Origin: Candidatus Omnitrophota bacterium | GTDB lineage: Bacteria > Omnitrophota > Gorgyraeia > Tantalellales > Tantalellaceae | Length of the DNA: 8,789 bases | NCBI GenBank assembly: GCA_030617085.1 | Contig: JAUWWB010000038.1 | Span: 1 to 8,789, forward strand | Reading direction: 5' to 3' | The notes under the pieces: model-generated | Database searches by the model: none | The model's input: the letters and a program-made list of their open reading frames with translations, nothing else | What the model was told of the DNA's origin: nothing | Position numbers and translations under genes: made by a program | Shown here: one piece after another, positions 7,052 to 8,789 of the stretch | How the letters are laid out: each line of letters begins with the position of its first letter | Numbering within the stretch: position 1 is the stretch's first letter

Positions 7052-7285
7052 TCAGATCAGGTTATTCTCCTTCAACTCCTTCTCCAGTTTCTCGATCGCT
7101 TCCTTGAGCTGCGGGAAGAGCCTGACGTTTATGTTTATCCCCTTGCCCGTAGGCACTTTCTCTTCGCCCTGCGGGGGCTGGGTCCATATCCTGATGTCGA
7201 TGACGTTATTGCCCTGGTATTCGGATATACGCACCTTGACATCCTGATATTTGTTTTTCGCGAATACCGCTACGTCTTTTTCCAT
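7052..7285 (-). CDS. PC4/p15-like single-stranded DNA binding protein
   Basis: The 77-residue protein resembles the transcriptional coactivator p15 (PC4) fold: a beta-rich core with KVRISEYQGNNVIDIRIW (about 17-34), a loop with the basic PTGKGININV segment (45-54) and a C-terminal amphipathic helix FPQLKEAIEKLEKELKE (57-73). Bacterial PC4-like proteins bind single-stranded DNA as dimers and are thought to act in transcription or repair; the exact role here is unknown. The start at 7285 is preferred because AAGGAG lies six bases upstream and the conserved domain begins directly after it. An upstream in-frame ATG at 7375 would add 30 residues but lies upstream of the promoter. The gene has its own promoter and stands alone between a pseudogene and uvrA. 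Confidence 0.78.
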   Translation of the reverse strand: MEKDVAVFAKNKYQDVKVRISEYQGNNVIDIRIWTQPPQGEEKVPTGKGININVRLFPQLKEAIEKLEKELKENNLI

Positions 7286-7291
7286 TTGGGT

Positions 7292-7297
7292 CTCCTT
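7292..7297 (-). promoter_or_regulatory. Shine-Dalgarno site of the PC4-like gene
   Basis: AAGGAG on the minus strand lies six bases before the ATG at 7285 and decides between this start and the upstream ATG at 7375. Confidence 0.85.
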
Positions 7298-7336
7298 TTT
7301 TTGCGTGGATACATCTATACTCGCGAAGCTAATATT

Positions 7337-7365
7337 AATATACTTCTTATTATAAGAATACGCAA
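7337..7365 (-). promoter_or_regulatory. Promoter of the PC4-like gene with a palindrome in its spacer
   Basis: On the minus strand TTGCGT (7365-7360), a 17-base spacer and TATATT (7342-7337) make a plausible sigma-70 promoter, giving a leader of about 45 bases. The spacer contains the perfect inverted repeat TTCTTAT-n-ATAAGAA (7344-7358). This AT-rich block contrasts sharply with the GC-rich surroundings. A second, weaker combination (TTGCAT upstream with TATTCT) overlaps it. Confidence 0.65.
7344..7358. promoter_or_regulatory. Operator-like palindrome between -35 and -10
   Basis: Seven-base arms TTCTTAT and ATAAGAA around one central base lie entirely between the promoter hexamers of the PC4-like gene. 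A dimeric repressor bound here would block RNA polymerase. It may also be chance in AT-rich DNA. Confidence 0.45.
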
Positions 7366-7393
7366 TATTTTTCAAAAATGCAAATGGATTTAT

Positions 7394-7410
7394 GGATGGT
7401 GGATGGCGGT
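7394..7410. repeat. Short heptamer array (GGATGGT)
   Basis: About two and a half 7-base units (GGATGGT, GGATGGC, GGT) lie directly beyond the broken symporter gene. The unit is the reverse complement of the ATCCACC unit at 1427-1440. Confidence 0.6.
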
Positions 7411-7626
7411 CAGATCACCACCGCCTTCCTGCGGGATAGGTCAAACTCGTCTTCCAGGAACGCGATCGCGGGTTGAGCCAGGGAAACGGACGAGGTCACG
7501 CCCGCGAGGAACAGCAGGCCGAACCACAGAAAACCCAAAAAAATTCCCAAGCCCCACAGCCGACCCCGCCACAGCCATAATGATCCCAAGGCGGGAACCC
7601 CAGGTGTCACGAATTTTCTTTGCCAC
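7410..7626 (-). pseudogene. Sodium:neurotransmitter symporter (NSS/SNF family) remnant with internal deletion
   Basis: Two reading frames encode two distant parts of one LeuT-fold transporter. From the GTG at 7626 the first frame gives an N-terminus AKKIRDTWGSRLGIIMAVAG followed by SAVGLGNF, the family's conserved TM1 region. Near a run of seven T residues in the coding sense (about 7539-7545) the family match jumps to another frame: LLFLAGVTSSVSLAQPAIAF followed by LEDEFDLSRRKAV, which matches the TM8 region (TSS, QP and FLEDE motifs). About 300 residues between these motifs in normal family members are missing, the junction is out of frame, and the gene ends soon after TM8. A near-consensus promoter and GGGG before the GTG remain. 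A functional transporter is excluded. Confidence 0.85.
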
Positions 7627-7652
7627 TGTGTCCCCTTTCGTACGGCGTATAT

Positions 7653-7681
7653 GTTATAACGGATTATGTACCGAACGTCAA
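7653..7681 (-). promoter_or_regulatory. Near-consensus sigma-70 promoter of the symporter remnant
   Basis: On the minus strand TTGACG (7681-7676), a 17-base spacer and TATAAC (7658-7653) precede the GTG at 7626, with a leader of about 20 bases. It is one of the best promoter matches in the window, yet drives only a pseudogene. REP copy 3 begins four bases upstream of the -35 box. Confidence 0.7.
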
Positions 7682-7684
7682 AAT

Positions 7685-7710
7685 GTAGGGGCAGGCACAG
7701 GGGCCTGCCC
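7685..7710 (+). repeat. REP-like palindrome, copy 3
   Basis: GTAG (7685-7688), arm GGGCAGGC (7689-7696), loop ACAGGG and arm GCCTGCCC (7703-7710). Foot and arms are as in copy 2, while the loop is the complement of copy 2's loop. It faces copy 4 in the opposite orientation. Confidence 0.86.
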
Positions 7711-7737
7711 GTATATCATAACGCACGAAATGCAGCC

Positions 7738-7763
7738 GGGCAGGCACTGGGGCCTGCCGCTAC
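7738..7763 (-). repeat. REP-like palindrome, copy 4
   Basis: On the minus strand GTAG (7763-7760), arm CGGCAGGC (7759-7752), a six-base loop and arm GCCTGCCC (7745-7738). It differs from copy 1 at two bases. Its TAG is the stop codon of the release-factor-like gene. It pairs with copy 3 in inverted orientation, 27 bases apart, like a BIME. Confidence 0.85.
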
Positions 7764-8149
7764 CCTTCGTGGATGGGTTTCCGCAACACCTTCTTCTCCC
7801 CCCGCTTCCTCTTCTCCGCCAGCATCTTCTCTTTCGCCCTTTTCGATCTCTTCCGCTTCTGGCGCCGTATCTTCTCTATCCGCTGCCTTTCCTCCGACGC
7901 CCTGCCGAGGACCATCTTCTCGACCTTGCCCACAAGCATCCTCCGGGCAAAAAAACGGTTAAGCGCCCGGGACCGCTCCCTGGCGCACTTTACCTCTAAC
8001 CCCGTGGGTTCGTGCTTTAAGTACACGCACGTGGACACCTTGTTAACATGCTGCCCCCCGGGCCCGCCCGCTCTTATGAACCGTTCGGTCAGGTCACTTT
8101 CTTTCACGCCGAAGCGCCGCATCTTATCCCTAAGATTCTTTTCTTTCAT
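7760..8149 (-). CDS. Class I release-factor-like protein (GGQ domain, ArfB-like)
   Basis: The 129-residue protein contains the catalytic GGQ loop of class I release factors in RAGGPGGQHVNKVST (26-40) and the following segment CVYLKHEPTGLEVKC (41-55). The codon-recognition and N-terminal domains of RF1/RF2 are absent. Residues 85-129 form a highly basic, lysine/arginine-rich helical tail. This layout matches the codon-independent ribosome-rescue group (ArfB/YaeJ and relatives), which hydrolyses peptidyl-tRNA on stalled ribosomes with a basic tail in the mRNA channel. The exact subgroup is uncertain. The start at 8149 is preferred over the ATG at 8173, because the latter lies upstream of the -10 box. 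No Shine-Dalgarno site is present, and the mRNA may be leaderless. The stop codon comes from REP copy 4. Confidence 0.85.
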   Translation of the reverse strand: MKEKNLRDKMRRFGVKESDLTERFIRAGGPGGQHVNKVSTCVYLKHEPTGLEVKCARERSRALNRFFARRMLVGKVEKMVLGRASEERQRIEKIRRQKRKRSKRAKEKMLAEKRKRGEKKVLRKPIHEG

Positions 8150-8158
8150 GGAGGACAC

Positions 8159-8164
8159 ATTATA
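8159..8164 (-). promoter_or_regulatory. -10 box of the release-factor-like gene
   Basis: A perfect TATAAT on the minus strand lies nine bases before the ATG at 8149. A -35 hexamer at 16-18 bases spacing is poor (GC-rich), so the call rests on the -10 alone. If used, transcription would start within a few bases of the ATG, leaving essentially no leader. Confidence 0.45.
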
Positions 8165-8173
8165 TCGGACCAT

Positions 8174-8361
8174 ATCCCATCACCCCGTATCGCTACACTG
8201 TCATCCCGAGCTCTGACCCCACGACCCTATCGTGCCTACCAGGGGACGTGCCATTTGGGGACACACTTTGTGCTTAATTTCGGTCAAAATTGATCATTTT
8301 TTGGTGAATGCCAGGTGGCGGGGTCTCTTTTGTAGATCGTTGATCGTCCCCTTTTTTGTCG
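8174..8361. other. Intergenic mosaic of repeat fragments
   Basis: This stretch holds no gene. It contains fragments that I recognise from dispersed intergenic repeats: TGTCATCCCGAG (8199-8210), CTCTGACCCC (8211-8220) and a block with GGGGAC twice, 15 bases apart (8242-8247 and 8257-8262), with a GTCCCC at 8346-8351. On the minus strand ATG at 8254 opens MARPL, the first residues of many REP-associated Y1 transposases, but the frame then diverges and stops after 17 codons. The region may be the scar of a lost transposase/REP unit. Confidence 0.4.
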
Positions 8362-8412
8362 CTAGATATACCCGCCGATCCTCTCCTCGACACGCGCGAA
8401 GGCAGTTATCAC

Positions 8413-8757
8413 TTATTTCTTAATAAAATCGTAAATGACTTCGGCCTGTTTCTCTGAATAAACGTGAGAAGGCATATTCCGGGCGTCTATGATCTCGATG
8501 AACATCTGTTCATCGACGATCAAGCCGAGCTGAAATGCCGCCCTGAAGGCCGTCTTAGGGCTGAAGCATTCTATTTTTTCAAGGCGGGCGATTCTTTTGA
8601 GGGTCTTCCACAAAAGCTCGAAGGTAAATTCAAACCTCTGGATCACGTCGTCTCTTTTGATCTCTGTTTCTTCTCTTATCTCAACCGCCTCTTTCAACCG
8701 CTTATTCGCTTTTTTAAATTGTCCAAAAATGTTTTTGACTTCGGTGTTTGATGCCAT
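8413..8757 (-). CDS. HI0074-type nucleotidyltransferase substrate-binding / HEPN-like protein, probably shortened
   Basis: The 114-residue, all-helical protein resembles the HI0074 (nucleotidyltransferase substrate-binding) branch of the HEPN superfamily: RFEFTFELLWKTLKR (41-55), an AFRAAFQLGLI segment (70-80) and the motif RNMPSHVY (93-100), whose Arg-x4-His spacing is that of HEPN domains. Such proteins pair with a small MNT-type nucleotidyltransferase, often as a toxin-antitoxin pair. No partner lies downstream; it could be upstream, beyond 8789. The ATG at 8757 has GGAGG eight bases upstream. After the TAA the same frame continues for 16 codons (VITAFARVEERIGGYI) to a TAG at 8364-8362. 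That tail looks like the family's final helix, and would restore a usual length of about 131. A nonsense mutation is therefore likely. Confidence 0.75.
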   Translation of the reverse strand: MASNTEVKNIFGQFKKANKRLKEAVEIREETEIKRDDVIQRFEFTFELLWKTLKRIARLEKIECFSPKTAFRAAFQLGLIVDEQMFIEIIDARNMPSHVYSEKQAEVIYDFIKK

Positions 8758-8765
8758 ATCCTTAT

Positions 8766-8770
8766 CCTCC
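8766..8770 (-). promoter_or_regulatory. Shine-Dalgarno site of the HEPN-like gene
   Basis: GGAGG on the minus strand lies eight bases before the ATG at 8757. No promoter is visible in the remaining bases to the window edge, so the gene may be the second of an operon whose first gene is outside. Confidence 0.7.
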
Positions 8771-8789
8771 CCAGTGAAACCTTGAGAAA

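Noticed and set aside
7286..7375. A 30-residue N-terminal extension of the PC4-like protein
   Set aside because: The upstream ATG lies before the promoter hexamers and has no ribosome site, while the internal ATG has AAGGAG at six bases and begins the conserved domain.
7410..7626. Two separate small membrane-protein genes
   Set aside because: The two frames carry the TM1 and TM8 motifs of the same transporter family in the right order and join at a T-run, which is explained by one broken gene.
375..7763. REP copies or heptamer arrays as a CRISPR array
   Set aside because: The palindromes are dispersed and of mixed orientation, without regular spacers; the heptamers are head-to-tail without spacers. 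No cas gene is present.
8150..8173. Start of the release-factor-like protein at the ATG at 8173
   Set aside because: The eight extra residues would overlap a perfect TATAAT box and show no ribosome site; the conserved region starts after the ATG at 8149.
7666..8293. Plus-strand open frames over the release-factor-like gene and its upstream spacer
   Set aside because: They run through REP palindromes and antisense of the GGQ gene, and have no motifs.

Overview
This is a compact bacterial chromosome segment of moderately high GC in which every supported gene lies on the minus strand. No rRNA, tRNA, CRISPR array or intact transposase is visible. The content suggests an uncultured, diderm (outer-membrane-bearing) bacterium: a TonB-type energy-transduction module with a large exported TPR protein, a PC4-like single-stranded DNA binding protein, a release-factor-like rescue protein, and short intergenic spacers full of palindromes and 7-base tandem repeats. 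The style resembles Omnitrophota-like lineages, but that is an impression and not a demonstrated assignment.

Reading in the direction of transcription (from 8789 down to 1): a HEPN/HI0074-type nucleotidyltransferase-associated protein (8757-8413) that seems to stop 17 codons early; a spacer made of repeat fragments; a GGQ release-factor-like protein (8149-7760); a decayed sodium:neurotransmitter-symporter gene with an internal deletion (7626-7410) that still has a near-consensus promoter; a PC4-like protein (7285-7052); a repeat-rich spacer; uvrA (6839-4047), apparently leaderless; a spacer holding a heptamer array interrupted by a palindromic element; then a probable operon of TPR protein (3917-1467), ExbB/TolQ (1413-781), ExbD/TolR (791-399) and a TonB-like protein (353-1, cut by the window edge).

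The TPR, ExbB, ExbD and TonB-like proteins probably work as one envelope machine: ExbB/ExbD turn the proton gradient into motion, the TonB-like protein carries it across the periplasm, and the TPR protein is the likely periplasmic or outer-membrane scaffold. UvrA belongs to nucleotide-excision repair and is transcribed from its own promoter.

The most unusual layer is the intergenic DNA. Four copies of a REP-like element (a GTAG foot followed by an 8-bp-arm hairpin) are scattered through the window. In two of them the TAG of the GTAG foot is the stop codon of the upstream gene (exbD and the release-factor-like gene). Two other genes (the TPR gene and uvrA) end with a TAG lying in a heptamer tandem array. 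Thus four of the six intact stop codons assigned at non-overlapping gene ends are embedded in repetitive DNA.
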